A stretch of DNA of 64,000 nucleotides. Origin: Myxococcales bacterium (lineage in GTDB: Bacteria; Myxococcota_A; Polyangia; Nannocystales; Nannocystaceae). The notes beneath the pieces were generated by a model. It had not been told where the DNA came from and ran no database searches. It worked only from the letters and a program-made list of their open reading frames with translations. Both the position numbers and the translations under genes were made by a program. How positions within the stretch are numbered: position 1 is the first letter of the stretch; every line of letters begins with the position of its first letter. Location of the stretch: the NCBI GenBank assembly GCA_020633335.1, contig JACKDU010000002.1, positions 930,001-994,000 of the forward strand. Direction: 5' to 3'. Below, in pieces: positions 40,022 through 49,556 of this stretch.

Positions 40022-42061
40022 TCAGGAGATCCGCTCGCCCGGTCGCGCCTTGCCGTCGAGCTCGAGGACGGTGATCGCGTCGTCGGCGCTGCCGGCCGCG
40101 AGGACCATCCCCTCGGAGACCCCGAAGCGCATCTTCCGCGGCTTCAGGTTGGCGAAGACGACGACGTTCTTGCCGATCAGCGCCTCCGGGGCGTAGCTCT
40201 TGGCGATCCCCGAGAAGACCGAGCGGCTCCCCAGCGGCCCGAGATCGAGGGTGAGGTGGAGGAGCTTGTTGGAGCCCTCGACCGCGGCCGCGGCGACCAC
40301 CCGGGCGACCCGGAGGTCGAGGCCGACGAAGGCGTCGATCGCCACCTCGGGCTGGAGCGGCTCGACCTCGTAGGCCGGCGCGTCTTCGGCCGCCGGGGCC
40401 GCGGGGGCGCTCTCCTTGCTCGCCTCGATGATCGCCGCGAGCTTCGCGGGATCGAGGGGCTCGGCGAGGGTCTCGTACTCGCCGATCGCGAGCCCCGCGG
40501 CCAGCGAGGCGCCGGCGTTGGCGAAGGTGAGCGGCTGAAGGCGGAGCATCCGCTCGACCTTCTCCGCCCAGCCCGGGAGCACCGGCTTCAGGATCGCCGC
40601 GATCATCACGCAGGCCTCGATCACCGCGGTGCAGACCGCCCGCGCGCGCTCGGGGTCGCTCTTCACCAGCTTCCAGGGTGCCGCCTCCGTGAGGTAGAGG
40701 TTGAAGTCCTCGGCGATCTCCATCGCCAGCCGAAGCGCCCGCCCGGACTCGAATTCGCGGTAGAGGCCCGGCGCCTCGGCGAGGCGCTCGCGGGCGCGGG
40801 CGAGGAGCGGCGCGGCGTCGTCGGCCGCGACCCCGACCTTCCCGTCGAGGCGCGAGCCGACGAACTTGATCGCCCGGCTCGCCAGGTTCGCCGCCTTCTT
40901 CACCAGGTCGGCGTTCACCCGGTTGGCGAAGTCCTCCATCGAGAGGTCGATGTCGCCCTGCTCGGCCCCCAGGCGGGCGGCGAAGTAGTAGCGGAGGTAA
41001 TCGGGCGAGGCGTGGTCGAGGTAGGTGCGGCCGAGGATGAAGGTGCCGCGGGTCTTCGACATCTTCTCGCCGTTGACCTGCAGCCAGCCGTGGACCTGGA
41101 CCCGCGAGGGGGTGGTGTAGCCGGCCGCGTGGAGCATCGCCGGCCAGAAGAGACAGTGGAAGTAGACGATGTCCTTGCCGATCACGTGGACGATCTCGGC
41201 GTCGCCGCTCTGCCAGTAGGCGCCGAAGTCGGCGCCCGTCTGATCGCAGTAGCGCTGGGTCGCGCCGATGTAGCCGATCGGCGCGTCGAACCACACGTAG
41301 AAGTACTTGCCGGGGTGACCGGGGATCTCGAAGCCGAAGTAGGGCGCGTCGCGGGAGATGTCCCAGTCGCGGAGCCCCTGGTCGACCCAGCCCTGGACGT
41401 AGTTGCGGACGGTCGGCTGGAGGTGGGTCTCGCCGCCCTCCTCGATCGGCCGGAGCCAGCTCCGCAGCCAGGCCTCGTGCTTGGCCAGGGGGACGAAGAG
41501 GTGCTCGGAGGCCGCCAGCTCGGGCTTGGTCCCGCAGAGCGAGCAGGCCGCGTCCTTGAGGTCGGTCGGGTCGTAGGTCGCCCCGCAGCGCTCGCAGACG
41601 TCGCCGTACTGGTCGGTCGCGCCGCACTTGGGGCAGGTCCCCTTGACGAAGCGATCCGGCAGGAACATCTGGTCGTGGGGACAGTAGAGCTGGTGGGTCT
41701 CGCGGCTGGCGATCCCGCCGCCCGCCTCGATCGCCTTGAAGATCCGCTCGGCGTGCGCCTTGGTCTCGTCGGAGTGGGTCGTGTAGTAGATGTCGAAGCC
41801 GATCCCGAAGCCCTGGAAGACCGCGAGGTGGTCGGCGTGGGCCCGCTCGATCAGCGCCTCCGGGGTGATCCCCTCGCGGCGCGCCCGCAGCTCGATCGGC
41901 GTCCCGTGGGTGTCGGCCGCCCACATGAAGATCACGTCGTCGCCGGCCATCTTGCGGGCGCGCACGTAGACGTCGGTCTGCACGGCCTCGAGGAGGTGGC
42001 CGAGGTGGATCGACCCGTTGGCGTAGGGGAGCGCGGCGGTGACCAGGACCCGATTCGACAT
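40022..42061 (-). CDS. metG: Methionyl-tRNA synthetase
   Basis: Charges tRNA-Met with methionine; a class I synthetase with Rossmann catalytic core. The HIGH motif is HLGH at 19-22 and the KMSKS equivalent is KMSKTRG at 333-339. A zinc-ribbon insert has paired cysteines (CPKCG, CERCG and CSLCG around 143-180), as in the two-knuckle MetG1 type. The C-terminus has the dimerising EMAP/tRNA-binding domain (AFVGLDLRVARVV through GVSEGMVLAA). 679 residues, the usual length. The ATG begins right at the conserved RVLVTAALPYANG. Possibly cotranscribed with the 174-residue protein and SLT gene upstream. Confidence 0.98.
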   Translation of the reverse strand: MSNRVLVTAALPYANGSIHLGHLLEAVQTDVYVRARKMAGDDVIFMWAADTHGTPIELRARREGITPEALIERAHADHLAVFQGFGIGFDIYYTTHSDETKAHAERIFKAIEAGGGIASRETHQLYCPHDQMFLPDRFVKGTCPKCGATDQYGDVCERCGATYDPTDLKDAACSLCGTKPELAASEHLFVPLAKHEAWLRSWLRPIEEGGETHLQPTVRNYVQGWVDQGLRDWDISRDAPYFGFEIPGHPGKYFYVWFDAPIGYIGATQRYCDQTGADFGAYWQSGDAEIVHVIGKDIVYFHCLFWPAMLHAAGYTTPSRVQVHGWLQVNGEKMSKTRGTFILGRTYLDHASPDYLRYYFAARLGAEQGDIDLSMEDFANRVNADLVKKAANLASRAIKFVGSRLDGKVGVAADDAAPLLARARERLAEAPGLYREFESGRALRLAMEIAEDFNLYLTEAAPWKLVKSDPERARAVCTAVIEACVMIAAILKPVLPGWAEKVERMLRLQPLTFANAGASLAAGLAIGEYETLAEPLDPAKLAAIIEASKESAPAAPAAEDAPAYEVEPLQPEVAIDAFVGLDLRVARVVAAAAVEGSNKLLHLTLDLGPLGSRSVFSGIAKSYAPEALIGKNVVVFANLKPRKMRFGVSEGMVLAAGSADDAITVLELDGKARPGERIS

Positions 42062-42142
42062 GGGGCCGGCGTTCTATCACGGCCGAGCATCGCCCGCCCA
42101 ACGCCGGCGAAAACGGCGTAATTGCCGGCGATGCCGGGGAGC

Positions 42143-42667
42143 CTAGCCCTCGTCGACGCGGGGCCGGCGACCCGACGACGAGGAGGACGAGGCCCGATCG
42201 CGGACCGCCTCGAGGCCGTCGACCGCCGCCCGCGCCCTGCCCCGCCGGCGATCGACCTCGTCGGCGAGCTCATCGAGCTGGCGGCGGATCGCCGACGCGA
42301 CCTCCTCGAGGACGTCGACCGCCGCGTGGCGGAGCGGCCGGGGCGCGAGGAGGAGCGGCGTCAGGGTCTGGCCGCCGCCCTCGGCCGCGGCCGCCTTCGA
42401 CTCGACGACCTTCACCGTCTTGACGACGAGGTGACGCTGGCCGCGGTAGGGCAAGTAGCCGAGGTAGGCGACCTCGATCACCCGCTTGCCCTCGCGGCCG
42501 ACGATCGTCGTCTCGCGGAGCGGTCGCGGGTGGAGGTAGTCGAAGGGGAGGAGGAGCTCCCCGAGGATCCGATCGAAGTCGGCGACGAGGGCGTTGATCT
42601 CCTCGCTCCCCTCGTTGAGCCGGTGCACGCTCTGGCCAAGCCTCTTGAGCTCTTCGGTGATCGGCAT
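42143..42667 (-). CDS. Conserved-looking protein of unknown function
   Basis: 174 residues, cytoplasmic, good codon bias. An N-terminal helix (EELKRLGQSVHRLNEG) is followed by a beta-rich centre (TTIVGREGKRVIEVAYLGYLPYRGQRHLVVKTVKVVES), then a long charged helix (AAVDVLEEVASAIRRQLDELADEVDRRRGRARAAV) likely to form a coiled coil, ending in a Ser run and basic tail. No known family is recognised. It sits between SLT and metG with gaps of 99 and 81 bases on the same strand. Confidence 0.75.
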   Translation of the reverse strand: MPITEELKRLGQSVHRLNEGSEEINALVADFDRILGELLLPFDYLHPRPLRETTIVGREGKRVIEVAYLGYLPYRGQRHLVVKTVKVVESKAAAAEGGGQTLTPLLLAPRPLRHAAVDVLEEVASAIRRQLDELADEVDRRRGRARAAVDGLEAVRDRASSSSSSGRRPRVDEG

Positions 42668-42766
42668 CGCGGCGCGCGACGATCCTACACGATCCTCGCG
42701 CCCCGGGAGGGCGTCGCGGCGTCGGCGCGATCGCGCCCGGCCCGTCAGCGGCTCGCCGCCCGCTGG

Positions 42767-45340
42767 CTAGAAGTCGATGTTGTCCTCGTAGCTCGGATCG
42801 ACGGCCTGCGACCAGCGCGGGAGGCTGCCGCGATAGAGGAGCGAGTAGATCGCCTGCGTCTCGAGCACCCGCCGGGCGTAGCGCGCGGACTCGGAGAACG
42901 GGATCTCCTCGATGAAGACGTCGAGCTCGAGCGGCCGCGGGCTCGTCGACTTCGCCGCCAACCAGCGGGCGACATTGCTCGGTCCGCCGTTGTAGCTCGC
43001 GTAGGCCATCACCGGCTGGCCGTGGAACTTCTTGAGGAGCTCCGCGACGTAGTAGGCGGCGAGGTGGATGTTTGTCGGCGGATGAAAGAGCGTGTCGGCG
43101 TCGAAGCGCGGGCCGAGCTCGCCCAGGCGCTCCGCGAGCTGCTGGCCGGTCCACGGCATGATCTGCAGGACCCCGCGGGCGCCGGCCGGCGAGATCACGT
43201 GGCTGCGGAAGCGCGACTCGGTGTACATCAGCGCCCAGAGGTGGATCGGGTCGACCCCCTGGGCCGCCGCCTCGCGCTCGATGTCCTCGCGGAAGGCCCG
43301 AATGTACCAGCGGGATCGCAGCGGCCCCTCGGCGGTGGTCGTCAGGCGGGCGAAGCGGTGGGGCTCGTCGAGGGCGCCGGCGAGCGTCCGCAGGCCGACC
43401 CGCAGGGTCTCGGCCTCGGCGCGATCGCGGAGGCGCTTGCGGGCCTCGCGGCTCGGCGCGACCTTGGGCTGCTGCCAGGTGTGGCGCCAGCAGAGGCCGA
43501 CGTAGCGGTCCTCGTGGTGGGGCTCGTAGCCGCCCTTGGTGCCGGTCGCCTCGAGGTGCTCGTCGATCGCGATCCGGAGCTCGCGGCGGGCCTCGTCGAG
43601 GTAGCCGGCGGCGAAGAGCGACTCGGCGCGGGCGAGCGCCGGGAGGACGTCGCCGTAGCTCGCGGCGAGCTCGGCGAAGAGCTCGCGGAGCGCCGCCTCG
43701 TCGACCTCCGCCGACTCGCCGTCGATCGCCGCCAGCGCGGGCTCCGGCCCCGGCTCGACGCCGGCGTCGAGGAGGCGCTGGCGGGCCATCAGCCCGTAGT
43801 ACTCGAGGCCCCGCTCCTTGACGATCGCCTTGAGGTTGGCCTCGCCGCGGGCGCGCTCGTCGGCGTCGTCGCTCTCGAGGAGGAGGCGGCCGCGGAAGTA
43901 GCGGGCCCGCAGGCGATCGTTGCCGCGGCGCTCGAGCGGCTCGAAGGCGGCGACCGCCGCCTTGCGATCGCCGAGGCGCATCTTGATCCAGGCGTCGAGC
44001 CATTGCCGCTCGGGGACGTGGCCCTTGAACTTCTTGTCGTAGCGGCCGAGGAGCTCCTGCGCCTCCTGGTAGCGGCCGCCCTTGACCGCCTGATCGATCG
44101 CCGACCAGAGCGCCTGGCGACCGGCCGCGCCCCGCCCCGACTTGCCCTCGGTCTGGGCGAGGAGGAGCTCGAGCGCTCGATCGTAGAAGCGGCCGCGATC
44201 GAGGCAGCGGACCAGGAACTCGCGGGTCTCGGCCGACTTGACGTCGGCGTACAAGACCTCGAGATCGGCGACGCAGGCCGCGAAGTCGCGCTCCTTGTAG
44301 GTCGTCCAGGCCCGCGATCGGAGGGCGCTGGTCCGCATCGCCGGCGGGAGCTTGTCGTCCTCGAGGACCTCGTCGAGGATCGACCGCGAGAGCTCGACGT
44401 TGCGGAGCTGGCGGGCGGCCTCGGCCTGCCGCATGCGCTCGCCGAGGCCGAGCGCCGGCGCCTTCACCCGCCGCTCGCTCTCCGCGAGCTGGACGAGCTC
44501 GGCCCACGCGGCCTCGGCCTCGGGCTCGCCCGCGCGATCGATGACGATCCCGCGGAGCTCGTCGGCCCCCTCGCTGAGCTTGCCCGCGCGGATCTGCGCG
44601 CGCGCGTAGAGGAGGCGGAGCTCGCCTACCTCGGGGTGCCCCGGGTACTCGCTGAGGATCTTCTTGAGCGCCTTGGTCGCCTGCAGGGCGGCGCCGCGGG
44701 TCCCCGACCCGCCGCCGCCGTCGACCGCCGCGAGGAGGCGGGCGTGGGCGACCTTCATCGCCGCGAGGTTGCGGATCGGCTTGCGCCCCATCGCCTTCGA
44801 GAGGTGGCGAGCCGCCTCCTTGAGCCGGCGATCGGCCTCCTCGCGCTCGAGGTCGCCGCTCTGGGCCCAGGCCTCGAGGGCGACCGCAAGCTCCATCATC
44901 ATGAGCTCGGGCGGGAGGTGCTTGGCGAGGTCGCGGCGATCGACGATCGGCTCGAGGGCGGCGACGGCGACCGCGTGATCGCCGATGTGTCGGGCCGCCC
45001 GCCCGCGGATCGCCGCCACGAGGAACCACTCGCGGCTCCCCTCGTCGACCGTCGGCGCGCTCGCCAGGCGCCGCAAGGCGTCGTCGGCGTGGCCGAGCGC
45101 GAGCGCCTGCGCGGCCCCGGCGATCCCCTCCAGGACCACCGGCGGGGCCGGGGTCGGCTCGGCCGGCGCCGGCGCGGGCTCGGGCGCGGGCTCGGGCGCG
45201 GGTGCGGAGACGGTCTCGGGCGCCGGCGCCCGGTGGACCGCCTCCTCGACCGCCTGGGTCCGGCAGCCGGCGATCAGCGCGAGGGCGACCGTCGCTCGTC
45301 CGAGCGGCGCGATCCATCCCCCATGAGATCCCCAAGACAT
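42767..45340 (-). CDS. TPR-containing soluble lytic transglycosylase lipoprotein (SLT family)
   Basis: 857 residues. The signal peptide has lipobox IAGC (Cys26), followed by a Pro/Ala/Glu repeat linker (PAPEPAPEPAPAPAEP). About 550 residues of alpha-helical TPR-like superhelix follow, as in Slt70, then a C-terminal lysozyme-like SLT domain: LWALMYTESRFRSHVISPAGARGVLQIMP with catalytic Glu708, then NIHLAAYYVAELLKKF and ASYNGGPSNVARWL. It cleaves the MurNAc-GlcNAc bond of peptidoglycan, forming 1,6-anhydro ends, probably at the inner face of the outer membrane. ATG 45340 is chosen because the lipoprotein signal starts there. Divergent from fadN. Confidence 0.94.
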   Translation of the reverse strand: MSWGSHGGWIAPLGRATVALALIAGCRTQAVEEAVHRAPAPETVSAPAPEPAPEPAPAPAEPTPAPPVVLEGIAGAAQALALGHADDALRRLASAPTVDEGSREWFLVAAIRGRAARHIGDHAVAVAALEPIVDRRDLAKHLPPELMMMELAVALEAWAQSGDLEREEADRRLKEAARHLSKAMGRKPIRNLAAMKVAHARLLAAVDGGGGSGTRGAALQATKALKKILSEYPGHPEVGELRLLYARAQIRAGKLSEGADELRGIVIDRAGEPEAEAAWAELVQLAESERRVKAPALGLGERMRQAEAARQLRNVELSRSILDEVLEDDKLPPAMRTSALRSRAWTTYKERDFAACVADLEVLYADVKSAETREFLVRCLDRGRFYDRALELLLAQTEGKSGRGAAGRQALWSAIDQAVKGGRYQEAQELLGRYDKKFKGHVPERQWLDAWIKMRLGDRKAAVAAFEPLERRGNDRLRARYFRGRLLLESDDADERARGEANLKAIVKERGLEYYGLMARQRLLDAGVEPGPEPALAAIDGESAEVDEAALRELFAELAASYGDVLPALARAESLFAAGYLDEARRELRIAIDEHLEATGTKGGYEPHHEDRYVGLCWRHTWQQPKVAPSREARKRLRDRAEAETLRVGLRTLAGALDEPHRFARLTTTAEGPLRSRWYIRAFREDIEREAAAQGVDPIHLWALMYTESRFRSHVISPAGARGVLQIMPWTGQQLAERLGELGPRFDADTLFHPPTNIHLAAYYVAELLKKFHGQPVMAYASYNGGPSNVARWLAAKSTSPRPLELDVFIEEIPFSESARYARRVLETQAIYSLLYRGSLPRWSQAVDPSYEDNIDF

Positions 45341-45471
45341 TCGATTCGATGGTAGCACGGCCCGCAAAATTCCCTCGGATTCGGCGACCGCGCCCGCGCG
45401 CTCGCGGGGCCTCTCGGGGCCGCTCGCGGTCACGCAGATCGGGCGCTGGTGCTCTGTCGACCGCCTGATCT

Positions 45472-47907
45472 ATGTTCGCGGCCGTGCCACTGCTGCGTCC
45501 ACCTCATCAGATCACCGCGACCGTTCTCGGCGCTGGCACCATGGGGGCGCAGATCGCCGCCCACCTCGCCAACGCCGGGATCCACACCTTCCTCCTCGAC
45601 ATCGTCCCGCGCGGGGCGAGCGGCGGCCAACGCAACGCCCTCGCGGCCGGCGCGATGAAGGTCATGGCCAAGGCCAAGGTCGCGCCCTTCATGGACCCAG
45701 CGTTCGCCTCGAGGATCACGATCGGCAACTTCGACGATGATCTCGAGCGGGCGGTGGCGACCAGCGACCTCGTGATCGAGGCGGTCGTCGAGCGCCTCGA
45801 CATCAAGGCCGCGCTCTTCCAGCGGGTGGCCGCGGCCGCGCCCGGGACCGCGATCCTGGCCTCGAACACCAGCGGCCTCTCGCTCACGGCGATCGCCGAC
45901 GCGCTCCCTGAGGAGGTCCGCCCGCGGGTGGTCGGCATGCACTTCTTCAACCCGCCGCGCTACATGCACCTCCTCGAGGTGGTCCCCGGCCGCGACACCG
46001 CTCCGGAGATCCGCGACATGGTCGCCTCCTTCAGCGACCGGGTCCTCGGCAAGGGCGTGGTGATCTGCCGCGACACGCCGAACTTCATCGGCAACCGGAT
46101 CGGCACCGGGGAGATGCTCCTCACCTTCCCGGCGACGATCGACAGCGGCTTCACGGTCGAGGAGGTGGACCTCCTCAACGGGCCGCTGATGGGGCGCCCG
46201 CGCACCGCCTCCTTCCGCCTCGCCGACATGGTCGGCATCGACATCCTCGGCCACGTGATCCGAAACCTCGCCGAGGCCCTGAGCGCCGACCCGGCGGCCG
46301 CCAACTACGACGAGCTCCACGCGCAGATGGTCGTGCCGGCGATGATCGCGAAGATGATCGAGGCGGGGCGCCTCGGCGACAAGACCGGCGGCGGCTTCTA
46401 CCGCAAGGCGACGGGCCCCAAGGGCGAGCGGGTGATCGAGGCGATCGACCTCCAGACCTTCGAGTACCGCCCGCAGGTCGCCCCGGTCTTCCCCGAGCTC
46501 GCTGAGGCCGCGGGCATCCGCGACACCGCGGCCCGGGTCCACGCCGCCCTCCGGGCCGGCGGTCGGGCGGGCGACTTCCTCCGCAAGGTCTACCTCCCGC
46601 TCTTCAACTACGCGGCCCGCCGGCTCGGCGAGATCTGCGACGACCCCAAGCAGATCGACGACGCGATGCGCTGGGGCTACGGCTGGGAGCTCGGCCCCTT
46701 CGCCCTCTGGGACGCCGCCGGCGTCGCCTGGGGGATCGAGCAGCTGGAGGCGATGGGGATCGAGCCCGCGCCGGCCGCCCGCGCGCTCGTCGAGGCCGAC
46801 GGCCCGCAGGCCCGCTGGTTCGGCGGCCGCCCGAGCGCGCCGACCGTCTTCGTCGCCGGCCAGGGCCACCAGCCGATCCCGACGCCGAGCGGGATGATCA
46901 TCCTCGACGCGGCCGCCGACGCGCACCCGCCGATCCACAGCAACAAGACCGCCCGCCTCCTCGACATCGGCGACGGGATCGCCTGCCTCGAGTTCCGCTC
47001 GCCGAAGCTCAACATCCTCGACGACGGGGTGTTGGCGATGCTCCGCGAGGCGGTGCCCAAGCTGATGCAGGTCGGGGGCTTCCGCGGCCTGGTGATCGGC
47101 GATCAGACCCCGAACTTCTGCGCCGGCGCCGACCTCAAGCAGATCCTCCGCTGGGCCCAGGAGGGCGACTTCGACGCGCTCGGCCAGGCGGTCAGCGACC
47201 TCCAGGACACGCTCATGGACCTCCGCCACGGGCCCCTGCCGGTGGTCGCCGCCCCGCACGGCCGCACCCTCGGCGGCGGCGTCGAGGTCTGCCTCCACGC
47301 GAGCGCGATCCAGGCCGACGCCGAGACCTACATGGGCCTCGTCGAGGCCGGCGTCGGCCTCCTGCCGGCCGGCGGCGGCCTCAAGGAGCTGGTCCGCCGG
47401 GCCTCCGCCTGGGCGCTCCAGGTCCCCGACCCAGACCCCTACCCCGCCGTCCGCCGGGCCTTCGAGGCGGTCGGCGGCGCCAAGGTGGCGACCAGCGCCT
47501 TCGAGGCCCGGAGCTTCGGCTTCCTCGCGGCGAGCGATCGGATCACCTTCCACCGCTCGCGGGTGATCGCCGACGCCAAGAAGATCGCGATCTCGCTGGC
47601 CGAGGCCGGCTGGGTCCCGCCCGACCGCAACGAGGCGATCCACGTGATCGGCGGCCCGCGGGGCTCGAGCCTGATGCTCGGCGCCCAGCTCTTCGAGTGG
47701 GGCGGCTACATCTCGGCCCACGACAAGCTCATCGGTCAGAAGATCGCCCACGTCCTCAGCGGCGGCATGACCCTGACGCCGACCGTGCTCCGCGCCCAGG
47801 ACCTCCTCGATCTCGAGCGCGAGGCCTTCGTCAGCCTCGCCGGGACCGAGAAGACCCAGGCCCGGATCGAGCACATGCTCAAGACCCACAAGCCGCTGCG
47901 CAACTGA
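45472..47907 (+). CDS. fadN: 3-hydroxyacyl-CoA dehydrogenase/enoyl-CoA hydratase, FadN type
   Basis: A bifunctional beta-oxidation enzyme of 811 residues: dehydrogenase first, hydratase second, the order found in FadN rather than FadB. The NAD motif GAGTMG is at 20-25. SNTSGLSL and GMHFFNPPRYMHLLEVVPG belong to the 3HCDH N-domain. Two 3HCDH C-terminal repeats follow, and an enoyl-CoA hydratase domain lies at about 500-700 with NFCAGADLKQ near 549 and GGGVEVCLHA. It hydrates enoyl-CoA and oxidises the 3-hydroxyacyl-CoA with NAD+. The thiolase gene starts 19 bases downstream, completing the spiral. An internal GTG at 45484 is an alternative start. Confidence 0.94.
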   Translation: MFAAVPLLRPPHQITATVLGAGTMGAQIAAHLANAGIHTFLLDIVPRGASGGQRNALAAGAMKVMAKAKVAPFMDPAFASRITIGNFDDDLERAVATSDLVIEAVVERLDIKAALFQRVAAAAPGTAILASNTSGLSLTAIADALPEEVRPRVVGMHFFNPPRYMHLLEVVPGRDTAPEIRDMVASFSDRVLGKGVVICRDTPNFIGNRIGTGEMLLTFPATIDSGFTVEEVDLLNGPLMGRPRTASFRLADMVGIDILGHVIRNLAEALSADPAAANYDELHAQMVVPAMIAKMIEAGRLGDKTGGGFYRKATGPKGERVIEAIDLQTFEYRPQVAPVFPELAEAAGIRDTAARVHAALRAGGRAGDFLRKVYLPLFNYAARRLGEICDDPKQIDDAMRWGYGWELGPFALWDAAGVAWGIEQLEAMGIEPAPAARALVEADGPQARWFGGRPSAPTVFVAGQGHQPIPTPSGMIILDAAADAHPPIHSNKTARLLDIGDGIACLEFRSPKLNILDDGVLAMLREAVPKLMQVGGFRGLVIGDQTPNFCAGADLKQILRWAQEGDFDALGQAVSDLQDTLMDLRHGPLPVVAAPHGRTLGGGVEVCLHASAIQADAETYMGLVEAGVGLLPAGGGLKELVRRASAWALQVPDPDPYPAVRRAFEAVGGAKVATSAFEARSFGFLAASDRITFHRSRVIADAKKIAISLAEAGWVPPDRNEAIHVIGGPRGSSLMLGAQLFEWGGYISAHDKLIGQKIAHVLSGGMTLTPTVLRAQDLLDLEREAFVSLAGTEKTQARIEHMLKTHKPLRN

Positions 47908-47926
47908 GCCCCGGAGATCCCCAAAA

Positions 47927-49078
<1,152 letters not shown>

Positions 49079-49556
49079 TCCAAAGCGCAGGTTCGCTGGT
49101 CAACGCCGGCCGCGGGCGCGCCACGCCCCGCGGCCGGTGGCAAATTCGCGGCGCTCTATTTCTACCGTTGACACCTGCGGCGATTGCTTCAAGTATTGAG
49201 GGGTGGGTTTCGGATGGTCCAGATGGCCACAAAGGCGCATGGAGGCGCCGGTGAGCGGCGTTTCCCGGCGCCGCGGCAGAATTGACAGTGGGCTCGACCA
49301 CATGTCCATCGCCACAGAGGCGCGGCGATGGGCGTCCGGTCGACCGGCGTTGAATCTGCCAGCGCACGCCCGACCGCCGGCGCATCGCCGACGGCCGGCG
49401 TCGCCTCAGCGAGCGATCCAGTGCGGCACCGTCCGCGCTGGATGACCTTGTGGCCATTTTCGCCGCTCCGAGCCATCCACAAAAAGGCGCAAACAAGCGG
49501 GCACGGCCGTCCTGGCCGTGCCCGCTCTCTTTCGTCCCGGGGCCGCCTACGCCCGC
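49079..49556. other. 478-base non-coding stretch with repeats
   Basis: No frame here has convincing codon use. It holds a 10-base inverted repeat ATGGCCACAA (49223-49232) and TTGTGGCCAT (49448-49457), a 15-mer CAGAATTGACAGTGG (49277-49291) repeated exactly at 51911-51925, and the hairpin at 49497-49525. GC is lower than in the genes. Confidence 0.6.
49497..49525. terminator. Strong hairpin between fadA and the M4 protease gene
   Basis: A perfect 12-base stem GCGGGCACGGCC/GGCCGTGCCCGC with loop GTCCT. TCTCTTT follows on the plus strand and TTGTTTG on the minus strand, so it can serve both convergent genes, mainly the protease. Confidence 0.82.

Noticed and set aside
42122..45355. Plus-strand open frame of over 1000 codons opposite SLT and its neighbour
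   Set aside because: Same antisense effect; the minus strand carries a clear transglycosylase with catalytic Glu and lipobox.
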